64,000 bases of DNA from contig JBAMJV010005521.1 of the NCBI GenBank assembly GCA_037951105.1, forward strand, positions 1 to 64,000, read 5' to 3'. Below are positions 45,289-59,500 of the stretch, one piece after another (position 1 is the first letter of the stretch; each line of letters starts with the position of its first letter). The stretch is from Echinarachnius parma. Its lineage: Eukaryota > Echinodermata > Echinoidea > Clypeasteroida > Echinarachniidae. A program made the translations under genes and the position numbers. The notes under the pieces were generated by a model. The model worked only from the letters and a program-made list of their open reading frames with translations, was not told the DNA's origin and made no database searches.

Positions 45289-48200
45289 TTCTTAGACTTT
45301 GAATAAAATCTGTACAGGTCACAATTCACTTCAAGAGCACTCTTCAATCCGAGCTAGAACCGCGACCGTTTTATTCTACATGTTACTTTTGTCCAACTGC
45401 TCCGATATGGTGGGCATACAAATACTGATGCTTTGGTGCCGTGTTGTATTGCAGTGGAGGAAATCGGGGAGTTGAAGATCAATGTTCAAATGTACATTTT
45501 TTGCACGTTTTCAAATGCCGTATTTGCTTTGTATCGTTCAGAGAATATCTTCCCTTTTGGTTTCAAAACTGCGTATTTTGATCTGTGTACATAACAACAC
45601 ACTTTAAATATGTGATAAGAAATGTGTAACTCGGTCATTTAATGGTCTTTGACAGGTTTTGAATCACAATGATATATGCTGGTTGAATCTTAATCAAATT
45701 CATACCTTTAGTGAGGTAGTTTAGACGCTTGCATTTTCGTTTCTTAACAGATCAAGAATATGAATTGTCTTAATACGTAAGTACGGCATGGACTTACATG
45801 AAAGTCGAAACGACTAATCAATCCTTGTGTGGGAATCCAAGCAAAAATACATGTTTGTACGATATTAATTAAAATGAACAGCACAAACGTGATTACACAT
45901 GTCCGATAATTTAAGTATTACTACGTGATGTAGTATAGTACATAGAACCGCCTATATTCAACCTGTGTATATGTGTATATATATACATGTCATGTTGCAC
46001 TTTGCTGTTTTGCTTGTTAATTGGCAGGGTTGCCAACTTTGAGCTAGAGGTTAGAGTGAGATATTGCAAGGGAGCGAAGCGACAGAGCGGAGAGAGAGAT
46101 AGAGGGGGGGGGGGGGGGGGGGGATGTTCCTCGTACTCATGGTAGAGAGCTTTTACATTTTGAGACTTAACATTTTGCAATCTGGTGCTTACCTACAGAA
46201 GAAATTCGGACTAGATTTACGGTATGTGGGTAAGCGTGTCATGATTGATTTGATCGATCGGGACTATTTTTAATCATAATTTGATCATGAACATAATATG
46301 CAACTGTGATTCCACTCTTCTAGTTTTAACGTCAATATCTATCTTGATTTTGCATGATCCTATGTTTTAATTGACACGCCTGTTTGTTCCCATTTACTTT
46401 TATACCATTTTTACCTAGATAAGTTGTTCAGAATGTTTAGTAGACCTGAATATGGAGCCATTGGTAACTGGAGGTGAATTCTCCTTTTGGTAAGAGACTA
46501 GCTGTGTTATGAATAGTGTTGTGGTGATTACACAATGGCAATGCATTTGAAACGTTTCAATTTGGACTTTGCACCATATTCAGGCGTAATGCACTTTTTT
46601 AAATGAACATTACAAATTGAGCGTAGTGTAAAGGGGGATAAACAGACCTGATATGATACCTTGTTCATGTAAGATATTATCGGACAAGAGAGTAATGAAC
46701 GCTCAATCCTGAATTGTGGAAATGCCTGTGAGGGGTTTATGTGCACAACCACAAGCCAATAACATGGAAACTCTTTTCCACGTTCAGCTAACATGACGGA
46801 CTAAGCACCCAACAACTATGATTTGCTTACTATGCAGATTATGTACATAAAAAACATTGATTTAAATTCAGTAGATCATTATCTATATGCATAATCTCAC
46901 AAGCTATAATATATTGAAACAAATTTGACTGATTAACAACTGACGGGGTTGGCACGAGAATAAGTTTTCATAGCCCTTAATGATATTAAGAACAAGAAGT
47001 GTTGCTTCATCATGATTATGCTCTGTTCTTGTATAAACATACTCATGTTGGCGTATAGAAAACTCCTTAAAGAAATTGTTTCAACTTGTATAGGGTCATT
47101 GTTTTGTTTTTTTTGAAAATCAATTGGTTAATTTTTTTTAATTATTGTATTGGTTTTATGATCCCTGTTGTATTGTTCATGTTTTCACAAATTGGGAGAT
47201 TTATTTTACATATATGAATCGATCATCTTAACTAAACTTGAATAAATGATTTTCAAAAGTTTTTGTTCTAATCGGACATCAATGCCAAAACATTAAAAAT
47301 GAAATCCAAGATCTCCATTATAACAATACATGATTTGCATATTGTGCAAATCGTTTCGTTATTATAAGTTGAGATGAGACCATCAAATTAGCTCAATTAG
47401 AAACAAAATTAGTCCCACAACTTTGGTTATAATTGGCCATCTTAATGAAACATTGAAAATCAAAGTTGTCCATTCCAACTATAGAAACTTGCATTATTAT
47501 GCAAATTGTGTTTTTTTTTTTTTATCAGGATATATGTAACCAGCTTGTTAGCAGAATATATTTTCAGAATCGTTTGGGTTTGATCGGGCACAATAAAATG
47601 AAACAATTAAATACACCGAAAATTAATGTTTTTTCATAAAAATTATAAATAATTTGCATTCCATGTGAATGTCACTGTTGCAATAAGTATGAATATGAAT
47701 ACATCACATAGATGAATTTGGGCAAATGAATTTTGCTTAAGGATTTTTAATCATATGGATTGCAAAGAAAAATCCGACGTTGCAATTAGTTTTAGGTCAA
47801 GGTGCTATTTTGACGTCACTATTACGAGACGCATCTCATGCTCAGTAACATGCAATCTAGTACTTCAACTAGATGGAGAAACTTGATGAACACCTCTATA
47901 ATTTGTGAGTATTACCATTGTTTAGGCCCGGGCGTGAGATCTTCAAAGATCAGCGTGAGAGCGTGAGAAAGGGATCAAATGCGTGAGTCTCATGCTCAAT
48001 GCTTGAGAGTTGGCAACCTTCTATATGGGCCACAATCCACATAATATTTTCAGTATACAGGACGTATTTTCAACAACCTAGTACTAATTATTTTGAGAAA
48101 ATGAGGTATAGTCAGTGCTGGCCCGGGGCCACTAAACATAGGTTTGGGCCACCAAATTGAATTACGCTTATTTCCACTGGGCCTAAAGGGCAACCAAATA

Positions 48201-48457
48201 TTGGTACATTTATTCCTTGTTATGGTCAGACTCTATACCAGATTCAGGTTTGGGGCCACTAGAAGTTAAGATATTTTGTTTTCAATTGCCCGACTGGGAC
48301 ACAAGGCAAAAATATAATTGGTATCTAGTAATTTGCAACTATCCATAAATCAATCACGTTGTAGCAAATTTTAGACACAACCAGTGAAGTACTAAAAGAT
48401 AGATCAGCAAACGTGTATATGTACGTTTTGTTTTCATTAAGCGCATATTCTGTACAA
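45289..48457. other. Upstream region of the ankyrin gene
   Basis: No coding sequence seen. 46025-46205 is an inverted copy of the G/C-rich repeat family found at 1483-2430, with a long G run at about 46107-46124. The words AGCGTGAGAGCGTGAGAAAG (about 47950) suggest a short local repeat. No promoter element can be named with confidence. Confidence 0.5.
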
Positions 48458-48987
48458 TATTGCTATTACTGTCACATAGACTACATGTTTATTTACACTT
48501 ACAAGCTTAATATTTCATCACGAAAGAAATTGTATCAAAACCAATATACAAAGTAAGCATTTGTAAACAGTTTCAAATAATCACATTATGGTATGCAATA
48601 TTTATACATTTTGCACTATTTGCACTATTTGAAGTCTCAATCTTTAAAGGAAAACGAATCCCATGCTAAATGTTGCTTTGATCGGCTCCAAGAGATTAAG
48701 AGGAGTAATATCTGAATGCTGAAGTTTACATTATAATTGGGCAAGGAACAAGACCAGTTGTGGCACTTTAAAGATGTCAATTTATTAATTTGGGGACTCA
48801 AATATGCAACACACTCTAAGCGGTTTGTCTACTCACCAAAATTAGTTTGATTGTCCTTGAAGAAAAGTCAGATAAAGAACACTTTAATATGAATCTTTAC
48901 ATACGAGCCCTTTTATGGTAAAATGGTGTATTTTGAGTATAAAACCGAGAAAATGACTTTGAAGTTTGAGAATTTCGTTTTTATATA

Positions 48988-50490
48988 AACCCCTCAAAAA
49001 AAGTTCGGAAACTCAAGTTTGATCGATTATATCTATTTTCTTATGAAATCATAATGGTTATATCTGGTATCACTTTAAAGAGTGTGTATACCTCTTTAAA
49101 ATGATACCAAATTCGTAAGCATCACGAGCACGGGGTATGCGCAGTATATTTGAGAATGGGGGAATGTCAGAAGTGAAATGTCACAAAATGCGCCAACAAA
49201 CTTCAGTTGGAAGGTCTGACACCCATATCAGGGTCTTTCTCAAGTTCAAATTCTTTCGACGATGAATATCTTGACAATGAAGAGATACTGTTGAATATGG
49301 TGTCAGACGACATAAGCCTGTTTAATTATCTGTCCAATGACACCTCACTTGAAATGATTATGAAAGCCGGGTAGGTACAATTAAGGTGAATATTGGGGAG
49401 GATCGACAGCAAAATGTAAACAAAATGCATTTGACTGTGTGAAATTGAAGGCGTTGCATCTAAAAACTACTTTTTGTAGGGATATCTTAGTACTTTACTT
49501 TACATAATCATTATGAAATTCAACATCATGTTGAAGCGTGTTAATTTGTCAATAAAATAATGCCCCATTCATAGTGGTTATGTGATTGAGATGCGTGTAG
49601 TACCTCTAAATGTATGGGGCTCAAAATGACACGTTGCAAGGTCGACGTTCTACAGTTTGATATGTGGTAATAAGGCGTACCTACACGGTCAAAGAGGGCG
49701 CTAATTTGCCAGTTCTGGCCAGTTTGCGTAGGTTTTGAGAACTGTTATGCATTTTCAATACATCAAGTTTGTGAGTTTCCTGTACTGCACACTCACATTC
49801 AGCATAATCATTGCAAATGAAATATCATATTAACGATAAATAAACGAGCTTTCCGACAGTGCAACACGGAATGATTAATACAACAATATCTTACCGGAAT
49901 CTTCAAACAAGAAGCCACGGTCTTAAATTCATAGCATTAATAGACCCCCATATCCGGTTTTACTGCACACACCCCAATAGCATAATTATTACAGGTGAGA
50001 CATGATTTTAAGGACAAATAAACACGCTTTCACATGATGTTAAATTTACTGATGATTATGCAATGTAAAACCCCAAAACATCTCCTCCAATAGACGTTTT
50101 TTGATGCAACGCCTTAAATTTCACAAAATGAAATGCATTTTGCAACATTTCACTTTCGGCCCTCCCCATATCAGCTGTACCATACTTAACCTGTTAATTA
50201 TTGTTACGGACATAATCGTATTGAAAAAATAGACACATGGGCTTTAAAATGATACAAAATGTAAAGTTTAACATTAAAATAATGCGACACAAGAGTCAAA
50301 TTTCCCAACTGAATACTTTCGGCCCATTTTGCGACATTTGACTTCTGATCGTCGACCATTCTGAAATGCACTGCGTATTCCCTGATTTAAAATAAATGAC
50401 GAATAATGTACAATTTTAAAGGGAAATCATCAAGCATTGCAATGACACTAAAAGTAAAAGTAAAGAGTTTCCGAACTTTTTTGAAGGGTT
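48988..50490. mobile_element. TA-flanked MITE with ~25-bp inverted ends (1503 bp)
   Basis: Starts AACCCCTCAAAAAAAGTTCG and ends with the reverse complement of AACCCTTCAAAAAAGTTCGG; both arms continue into GGAAACTC. Copy 1 reads TTTTGATATAGAAGCC through the site, so the target TA was duplicated (48986-48987, 50491-50492). No transposase frame; a Tc1/mariner-dependent passenger is likely. Confidence 0.88.
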
Positions 50491-50702
50491 TAGAAGCCTT
50501 AAGAATATTTAAATGCTGGTGAAGTTTTAGAATTTAATTTATCGTTCAAAATTTAATTTCCATATAGTTTTCATTTTTTTTTTCTTTTTATATTTAGAAC
50601 AAGATTCATTTTTATCCAGATACACCCTTCGGCCAAAAAGGAATTAACTCACGCCGTATTAGTCTATATTTGGCAAAAGGGTGTATCTGCACATGGTTCC
50701 AT

Positions 50703-51065
50703 GACATATGCTCCGCCGACATATGCTCCGCCGACATTTGCTCCGAAAAATGCGACAAATGCTCCGCGACAAATGCTCCGCGATATTTGCTCCGCCGACA
50801 AATGCTCCACCGACAATTGCTCCGCCGACAATTGCTCCGCCGACATTTGCTCCGCCGACAAATGCTCCGCCGACATTTGCTCCGCCGACAATTGCTCCGC
50901 CGACAAATGCTCCGCCGACATTTGCTCCGCCGACATTTGCTCCGCCGACAAATGCTCCGAAGCTGCGACAATTGCTCCGCGACATTTGCTCCGCCGATAA
51001 TTGCTCCGCGACAATTGTTCCGCCGACATTTGCTCCGCCGCCAAATGCTCCGCAGACAAATGCCC
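50703..51065 (+). repeat. Left arm of foldback 1: 15-bp tandem array
   Basis: Units of GACANNNGCTCCGCC, where NNN is TTT, AAT, ATT or TAT. Irregular blocks occur at unit 3 (GCTCCGAAAAATGC) and at units 4-5 (GCTCCGC, one base short), and again near 50960. All six frames stay open because the unit is a multiple of three with no stop; the resulting repetitive peptides are artefacts. Confidence 0.95.
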
Positions 51066-52040
51066 AAATAATTAGATGATTTTTTTTTTTTTTTTTATAT
51101 TTTTAAAATGCTTGCACTTTTTCAAAAATTTTCAAAATCATTTTTGGAATAGTTGTTGATGATCTCTCTATCTAATCATCATTCCAATAAAACACCACAT
51201 GCATAATTTTGTAGGAAAATGGTTGAAACCAATGCCTTTTTAGAAAAGCGCCCTCTTGTGTTTAAATGGCTCTTTTTGAATGATAACAGGCGTTTTACTA
51301 AGTCGTTTGTAATTTTGTATACCTTTCGAGCATGGTGGAGTTATAACCAGTAGTTTATCAAGTAACTGTCCAGGGTTGGTTACTAAAGTTCAGCCTTACC
51401 AAAACTGTACAACCCCTTTAAATAAAGATCACATCGTCTAGAAGACAATCTATTCTTCACATATTAACAATAAAATTGATCACATAATGCTTTTTATGGA
51501 ATATGACGTCATAGTCACTAAAAGGGGTGGAGTGTCCATCTTACCTCACTGTGGAGGTAAGAGGACCCCTCAATTCCTTAGATTATTGAATTTCAATTTT
51601 CTGCTACTTCCTGCCAATCCTTCCGTTTATAAGAATGCAAAATGCATTGGAAGTTTGTGCTTTTCTGTTGGACAATAAGGCAGCCTTAATCGTTTACGGG
51701 GTGGAGGGGGGGGGGGGGGGGGGGCGTTTAGAAGTGTCACAAATTTTTTCTATTCATGATCGATCTTAACACCAGTATCACGCCCTTCGCTTGATGATTG
51801 CTTGGAACAGTATACTATTCATCACAGCATTTTCGGATACTATGAGGGTCCGTGGTTCGACTCCAGTCGAACCCCAATGTAACATCAAAAACTAAAGCCA
51901 GTGTTGTGTGTTATTGCGCCTCCCCTTCTGCTACTAGATGCAGGCTGCAGGGTCACGCATCCTTACAACACTGGGCTTGACTGCCCCCCACCCTGTATAA
52001 AGAAACGTGAAACAAACAAACCAGCCAAATAAAATATTGA

Positions 52041-52634
52041 ATGAATCGATGGTTACTGAATCGATTGTACTCCAATTTCACAAGAGATTCGCATATTAAA
52101 TTACAAAAAAGGGCCGCAAGGATGATTTTATGCTGTAATTTTCATACCCCGTCCAAGGAAATGTTTAATCAGTTAAAATGGCTACCATTTAATGATCGTG
52201 TGACATATCTTAAATGTGTATTTATGTACAAATGTATTCATCGCCTTTCCTCTAATTTTTATTATGATTCGTTTGTTTTTGTTTCTGATACTCATTCATT
52301 TAATACTAGACACGCGGCAAATTTGAATTTTATTATTCCTAGGGCTCGCACAGAACAATATAAACATTCTTTATTTTATTCTTCTATATTCCTCTGGAAT
52401 AATTTACCCATTGAAATTAAAACTTTAAATTCCTTGAATATTTTTAAACAGAAAATGAAACAATATTTACAATCGTAAAATTCATTTCAAATGTTTTTGT
52501 AACGATGTTTAAAAGTCATGTTTTTATAACAACAATGTTTGTATACTGTATCCCAGGGCCCCATGGGAGACCAACTTATTGTTGAATGGGCCACCCTGGT
52601 AAAATATATTGAAATAAATAAATAAATAATAAAT
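52041..52634 (+). pseudogene. CR1/L2-like LINE 3' end carried in foldback 1
   Basis: The frame to 52478 gives the C-terminal thumb of a LINE reverse transcriptase: KLQKRAARMILCCNF, FNQLKWLPFNDRVTYLKCVF, NTRHAANLNF and LFYSSIFLWNNLPIEIK. A short 3' region with GGGCCCCATGGGAGACCAAC and an AAAT repeat tail (52612-52634) follow. It is 5'-truncated, as is usual for LINE insertions, and lacks the catalytic part. Confidence 0.85.
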
Positions 52635-52789
52635 AACATATAAAAGCGCACTTCATACCAAAGGTACTTGAGAATTCATTCCAGAGTTTAATCTTCAGCG
52701 GAGTAAATGTCGGTGGAACAATTATGGTTGAGGAACATGTGTTGTTTTTGGACCATTTGAAGTACTGTCATCTTCAGAGCATATATTTC

Positions 52790-53262
52790 TGCGGAGCAAT
52801 TGTCACCGGAGCAAATGTCGTATCTCCGGAGCATATTTCGGCGGAACAATTGTCGGCTAAGCAATTGTCGGATATTCGAAGCATTTTCGGCGGAGCAATT
52901 GTCGCATCTTCGGAGCATTTGTCGGCGGAGTAATTGTCGGCGGAGCAAATGTCGGCGGAGCAATTGTCGCATCTTCGGAGCATTTGTCGGCGGAGCAATT
53001 GTCGGCGGAGCAATTGTCGGCGGAGCAAATGTCGGCGGAGCATTTGTCGGCGGAGCAAATGTCGGCGGAGCATTTGTCGGCGGAGCAAATGTTGGTGGAG
53101 CATTTGTCGGCGGAGCAAATGTCGGCGGAGCATTTGTCGGCGGAGCAATTGTCGTCGGAGCAAATGTCGGCGGAGCAGGTATCGCGGAGCATTTGTCGCG
53201 GAGCAATTGTCGCATTTTTCGGAGCAATTGTCGGCGGAGCATATGTCGGCGGAGCATATGTC
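52790..53262 (-). repeat. Right arm of foldback 1: inverted 15-bp tandem array
   Basis: Inverse of the left arm. Read from its outer end it shows the same irregular blocks in the same order (unit 3 spacer GCTCCGAAAAATGC, then two 7-base spacers, then a GATA-type unit), but many NNN triplets differ from the left arm. Confidence 0.95.
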
Positions 53263-53278
53263 GTGTCACCCTGCACAT

Positions 53279-56200
53279 ACATCCTTCTGCCCAAATAAAT
53301 GAGTGAATTATTTCGTTTAGATAGTATGTAGAAAGTGTGTATCTGCAGATACGCCATACAAATTGTGTCACTTTTTGTTGGCAGAAGAATGTATCTGCAG
53401 ATACACCCTCTTGCCAAAATAAATGAGTACATTTTTTCGTTAACATAATTGGGCAGAAAAGGTGCATCTGCTACACTATTCAAATTCCTTTACTAATTTG
53501 GGCATTACCCTTTTGCCCAAAGAATTAATAAAAGAAGTAAAAAATTACTGCACATGAGTCCTATTATCTCGAAAACTAAAGTTCGAGCACTTTTACAAAC
53601 TTTGCTAAATGAAGATTTTAAGCTCAAAAACCCCACAAATAGAAAATCAGTACCGAAGGCAATTCTTTCAGTAACAGATTTGCGTGCGATTCAGTGACCG
53701 CTTGGAATGTTTACCTTTATGAGACGGCCAGTGTCATATGGCGCAAATTACATCAACAACCACTGTGCTTTGTTTGATTATCATTGACCTTGATTACAAC
53801 CTCTTTATTCCTGATGACGCGATTCTGACCAGATTCATGGTGTGGGCTGGATGAATGGAGATGCAGCATAGATCTCAACTCTGATGAGGTGGCTGTCTTT
53901 AGTGTGTTTTTTTTAAAGATGCTTTTCAAGTTCCGCTTCTTGTGGACGTCCATCAGTATCCGAACAAGGTTGAGTTTCTAAGGTCCTATGAAACATTTAT
54001 GAGTCCAACCTTTATCATACCTAAGCCAATTATGTTCATGTCAGTAATACCTCCTTTGCAAGCTTCACCATGTTCACGATTTATATCCTTTAGACCTATA
54101 ATGAGACTCACTCTCAAGCGTGTCTTGTAAGCATGGAGACACACTTCATCCAAACTGGGTGGTTAGCCCTCGATTATAATTTTGTATGGAGTACATTGTT
54201 GAAGGGTTGGTCTTTTGAACACCCCTTTCCCTCCTCCCCTGTATCTGATTCAAGGGATAAAAGCTTTATATGCGATTTGTTTGAAAGATGTTGTATCATT
54301 TGATAGTATTTTAACTAAATCTATACAAATTATGACATTAACAACTCGTATTCTTATGTATTTCTTTGTTTTGTATTGCTTATTTTTGTTATTGTTTATT
54401 GATGTACATACTTAGTATCATTATATAATGCTCTTAATAGTTATCTTAAATGTGAATTAAGTTTAAACAAATTGAAATATAGCCTATTTTTCGTTTTGAA
54501 GAATTTTGTTGTCTTTTATACATAAGCGCTGTATACGAAATTTCATGTCCGTGTGTGACGCATCACGTTTTAACGAGGTTTGACACGGTAAGCAAGTATA
54601 CAATATGCTCAAATGTGGTATCAAACGATGCGCAGGAGTTTAGGGAAGACCTCTATGATAAAAACAAGCTGGAATCAGCAGGGCATTGTGGTTTAATTGT
54701 GCAAGATGTGTGACTTGGTATTCATGACCTCTAAGGCTAAAACACACTATTTAGCTGCATAGGGGTGAATATCTCAAAACTCATCCTGTGGACTTCCAGT
54801 AGCTCGTTCGCGAGGTGGTCCACATAGGTTGTGATCCTAGAAGATCCTAGAAGCCATTTCTAGTGGCCAACCTTTTACAACAGGCAAAAGCTGAAAAAAA
54901 CCTTTGCCTCCTGGGTAATAGTTCACTGAGTTAGTATTGTCATCCGCATATCATCATTATCGTAATAGACCACAAATCAAATCATGAACATAATAATAAT
55001 CATGTCCTTTATATACATTGCGCCTAATATGATTGATCACCATTTCTGACATTTTCTAAGCCCCTGACAGCTGTTTCACATTGTAATATCAAGCAATTAT
55101 CATGTTAACCTTCATTTTAACTGTCAAACTCTTTATATGTATGCGCACTATGTCAGTGTTATATTATAGTTATACACGATTATTTTGTTAATAAGATTGT
55201 TTTATTATCGTGTGTTTGTAATAATATTGGGCATACACTTTATATGCAGAATTTATAGCTGACAAGTTAAGTTTAGTGATGTGTAGATACATTGTATAAC
55301 AAAACAAAATAATAACAAATTTACACAAACAAGCAAACAATAAAACGGTTCAACAAAACCCTGGTGCACCAAACAATCATTACGAACCATCGCCCAACAC
55401 AAACAACCAAGAAAAGGATTTTTGTAAACATTAAAGAATGTGGCATGTATTGGACTTGTTCGATTGCTGAAACAGCAGTTATGAGACAGGATAATTTGTA
55501 TTGGATGAAAATCTTGCCTTTTGAATGATATATACATGTGATTATATCACATTGCCGTGTCTATCTAGCGTGGGATACACACGGAGCGGATTGCAGGCTA
55601 ACCTGGGCAAAAAACAACTCACAATTTGTTACCGTTTGAATTTCATATGTATTATGTAGCTGGAAAGGAAACTACAATTATAGTTTAGTGAGTGTCGTCT
55701 TTACATTTGATTGCATCTAGTTTTGAATATACAGTATACTGGGTGTTATATGAAACAATATCGCAGGAATTTTATTCATGTACTTTAAATATTTCACGTA
55801 AAAGTCACTTTTGAACATGTTTCGGCACAATGTCAGGATATGGGGATATGGGGTTGAATATTTAATTTTCCCCTGTTCGCTCTTGCCCGCTAGATGGTGA
55901 TACACTCGACATATCTATTTAGATTAGTGGTCCACTTACGAGAGCGATCCAATTATGGAAAATAAATGGAAAAGGGAAAATGAAATATTCACCGCAGTGT
56001 AAACTGTACTAGGTATGGGAGATTTAGAGATCAACGTTTGTAAGAAGGAATTATCTTCTGATCTCTAACCAACACAACTTGAATGTTATAGGTTATACAT
56101 GAAAGGCAATTTCATTTTTACAACAGAATTATAATGTTGTATAATATGCTTTTATGAAGGTCATTCGAAGTCATTCGAAATCAATCTTATTGAACTTGTA

Positions 56201-56558
56201 ATGAGAAGAGCGCCAGCTATTGGCAAAAGTGAGAGGATAAATATGGCGATCTGCGTATCAGTCGACTTCCAGGAGTTCGAGAGAATAAAGACAATGTAAG
56301 TCACTAATTCCAGACTTGAAGAGTCATTTGTTGTCATGTGACTACAACACGCTTAACAGTAATATCATGTTTTATGTTATGATTAGTTATGTTTAACATT
56401 TACATTACACTCGTTTGTGGTCAACATTTTAATGAAAAAAAAAAAGTATGTTATCCAATTAATTTGTATTCAAAATATGAAATAAAACTTAGTACAAATA
56501 CGAGATGTAAATTTATGTACAACTCACTATACTAACAAATTAATTAGTTAATGTAAAC
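53279..56558 (+). repeat. Core of copy 2 between the two foldback elements
   Basis: Matches 11740-13876, then 15997-16285, then 19949-20721 of copy 1 with few differences. No LINE and no 3.65-kb element are inserted here, so it serves as the empty-site reference for both. A frame of 66 codons at 54215-54415 matches 12670-12870; the match reflects the DNA duplication. Confidence 0.8.
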
Positions 56559-59500
56559 GGTTCTAGGACTACTACCCCCTGGACAACCTCCCCCCGGACG
56601 ATTACCCCCCGGAAAACTACCCCCCTAGGACAATTACCCCCGGACAACTACCACCCGGACAATTACCCCCCTAGGACAATTACCCCCCAAGACAACTACC
56701 CCCCCCAAGACAATTACCCCCCAAGACAACTACCCCCCAAGACAATTCCCCCCCAAGACAATATCCCCCCAAGACAACTACCCCCCAAGACAATTACCCC
56801 CCAAGACAACTACCCCCTCCCTCCCCCCCCCCCCCAAGACAATAACCCCCAAGACAACTACCCCCCAAGAAAATTACCCCCAAGACAACTACCCCCCCCC
56901 CCCCCCCCCCAAGACAACTACCCCCCGGATAATTACCCCCCGGACGATTACCCAGACAATTACCCCCCGGACAACTACCCCCGGGATTATTACCCCCAAG
57001 ACAACTACCCCCCGGACAACTACCCCCCGGAATTTCCCCCCCCCCCGGATGATTACCCCCCAGACAATTACCCCCCGGACAACAACCCCCCGGACAACTA
57101 CCCCCCGGATAATTACCCCCCGGACAATTACCCCCTGGATAATAAAACTCCAAGACAATTACCCTCAAGAGTCAAGACAATTGGCCCGAGACATCTTCCC
57201 TTGAGACCATTGATGTAGCGAGGGTCAACGGATGGGGTGGGGGGGGGGGGGGCACAACTGGTTAGTGGAGCGATTTGGTGCATATCCTAGTATACAGTTG
57301 TTAACTGGTGGTGGAGGTAAAAGCACGGAATGTTCCACTCCCGAGGGATTTTAAATGCTATTGAGGGAAGAGTAAATAAGTCCCGAAACGTATAGTCGAG
57401 GGATTATTTTCTTCACGAAATAGCATTTTATATTCCCGAGGGGAACATTCCATGATTTTCCCGACAGCAAAGTTAACAATTGTTTTATCATCTGATTGCC
57501 ATGTAACAGTGCCATGTAATATCCAAAAATATTACATGGCAGCCCATTTACTGTATTTGCTAAGTCAGGTGATAAATAGTTATATTATATGACACGTAGT
57601 TCAAGCTATGGAATCAAAAATACAGAATGTATGCATATTAAAAAGGATATTAAAAAAGAGTGACTATCACCTCCACTTTCAAATGTATTGGGGGCGGGAG
57701 GGCATGCCCCCTCCCCGTCCCCCGGGTGCATTAATTGTGTGCATTCAATTTTGATACCGCGTATTTAGCAGTTCAAAATCGTTTTTAGGATTATAAATCA
57801 TATATTGATTATTCAGAAACATTTTGTTTGCATTCGATTTAAAACGTATTTCTATTTCGAGTAAATTCGTGATTACGTAAAACCGCACTTCGGGGAATCC
57901 GTTGGCGCAATTGAATGCTTGTATGTACTTGAATAATGTCAATCAGGAGAGAAATATAAAACTCACGTCTACAAAAAACAACTCACAATTTGTTACCGTT
58001 TGAATTTCATATGTATTATGTAGCTGGAAAGGAAACTACAAAATAGTTTAGTGAGTGTCGTCTTTACATTTGATTGCATCTAGTTTTGAATATACTATAC
58101 TGGGTGTTATATGAAACAATATCGCATGAATTTTATTCATGTACTTTAAATATTTCACGTAAAAGTCACTTTTGTACATGTTTCGGCACAATGTCAGGAT
58201 ATGGGGATATGGGGTTGAATATTTAATTTTCCCCTGTCCGCTCTTGCCCGCTAGATGGTGATACACTCGAAATATCCATTTAGATTAGTGGTCCACTTAC
58301 GAGAGCGATCCAATTATGGAAAATAAATGGAAAAGGGAAAATGAAATATTCACCGCAGTGTAAACTGTACTAGGTATGGGAGATTTAGAGATCAACGGTT
58401 GTAAGAAGGAATTATCTTCTGATCTCTAACCAACACAACTTGCATGTTATAGGTTATACATGAAAGGCAATTTCATTTTTACAACAGAATTATAATGTTG
58501 TATAATATGCTTTTATGACGGTCATTCGAAGTCATTCGAAATCAATCTTATTGAACTTGTAATGAGAAGAGCGCCAGCTATTGGCAAAAGTGAGAGGATA
58601 AATATGGCGATCTGCGTATCAGTCGACTTCCAGGAGTTCGAGAGAATAAAGACAATGTAAGTCACTAATTCCAGACTTGAAGAGTCATTTGTTGTCATGT
58701 GACTACAACACGCTTAACAGTAATATCATGTTTTATGTTATGATTAGTTATGTTTAACATTTACATTACATTCGTTTGTGGTCAACATTTTAATGAAAAA
58801 AAAAAGTATGTTATCCAATTAATTTGTATTCAAAAATATGAAATAAAACTTAGTACAAATACGAGATGTCAATTTATGTACAACTCACTATACTAACAAA
58901 TTAATTAGTTAATGTAAACGGTTCTAGGACTACTACCCACTGGACAACCACCCCACGGACGATTACCCCCCGGAAAACTACCCCCCTAGGACAATTACCC
59001 CCGGACAACTACCACCCGGACAATTACCCCCTAGGACAATTACCCCCCAAGACAACTACCCCCCAAGACAATTACCCCCCAAGACAACTACCCCCCAAGA
59101 CAATTCCCCCCAAGACAATATCCCCCCAAGACAACTACCCCCCAAGACAATTACCCCCCAAGACAACTACCCCCCTCCCCCCCCCCCCAAGACAATAACC
59201 CCCAAGACAACTACCCCCCAAGACAATTACCCCCAAGACAACTACCCCCCCCCCCCCCCAAGACAACTACCCCCCGGATAATTACCCCCCGGACGATTAC
59301 CCAGACAATTACCCCCCCGGACAACTACCCCCGGGATTATTACCCCCCAAGACAACTACCCCCCGGACAACTACCCCCCGGAATTCCCCCCCCCCCCCGG
59401 ATGATTACCCCCCAGACAATTACCCCCCGGACAACAACCCCCCGGACAACTACCCCCCGGATAATTACCCCCCGGACAATTACCCCCTGGATAATAAAAC

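Larger units (their letters stand above)
50695..53270. mobile_element. Foldback element 1, arms built of 15-bp modules, 8-bp target duplication
   Basis: CTGCACAT precedes (50687-50694) and follows (53271-53278) it; copy 1 has this word once, at about 11733. The outer ends are GGTTCCATGACATATGCTCC and, inverted, GGTGACACGACATATGCTCC. The left arm (to about 51065) has about 24 units of GACANNNGCTCCGCC and the right arm (from about 52790) about 30, inverted. The core (51066-52789) carries a poly-T run, a piece of the TTAA MITE family, a G run at 51704-51724 and a LINE tail. The layout matches the sea urchin TU foldback family as I know it (modular inverted repeats of 15-bp units). No transposase. 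Confidence 0.85.

Noticed and set aside
50703-53262. CRISPR array
   Set aside because: Units are contiguous 15-bp repeats without unique spacers, and the sequence is eukaryotic.
50612-53483. Long overlapping frames in all six readings over the foldback 1 arms
   Set aside because: They arise because the 15-bp unit is a multiple of three and has no stop; the peptides are simple repeats of five residues.
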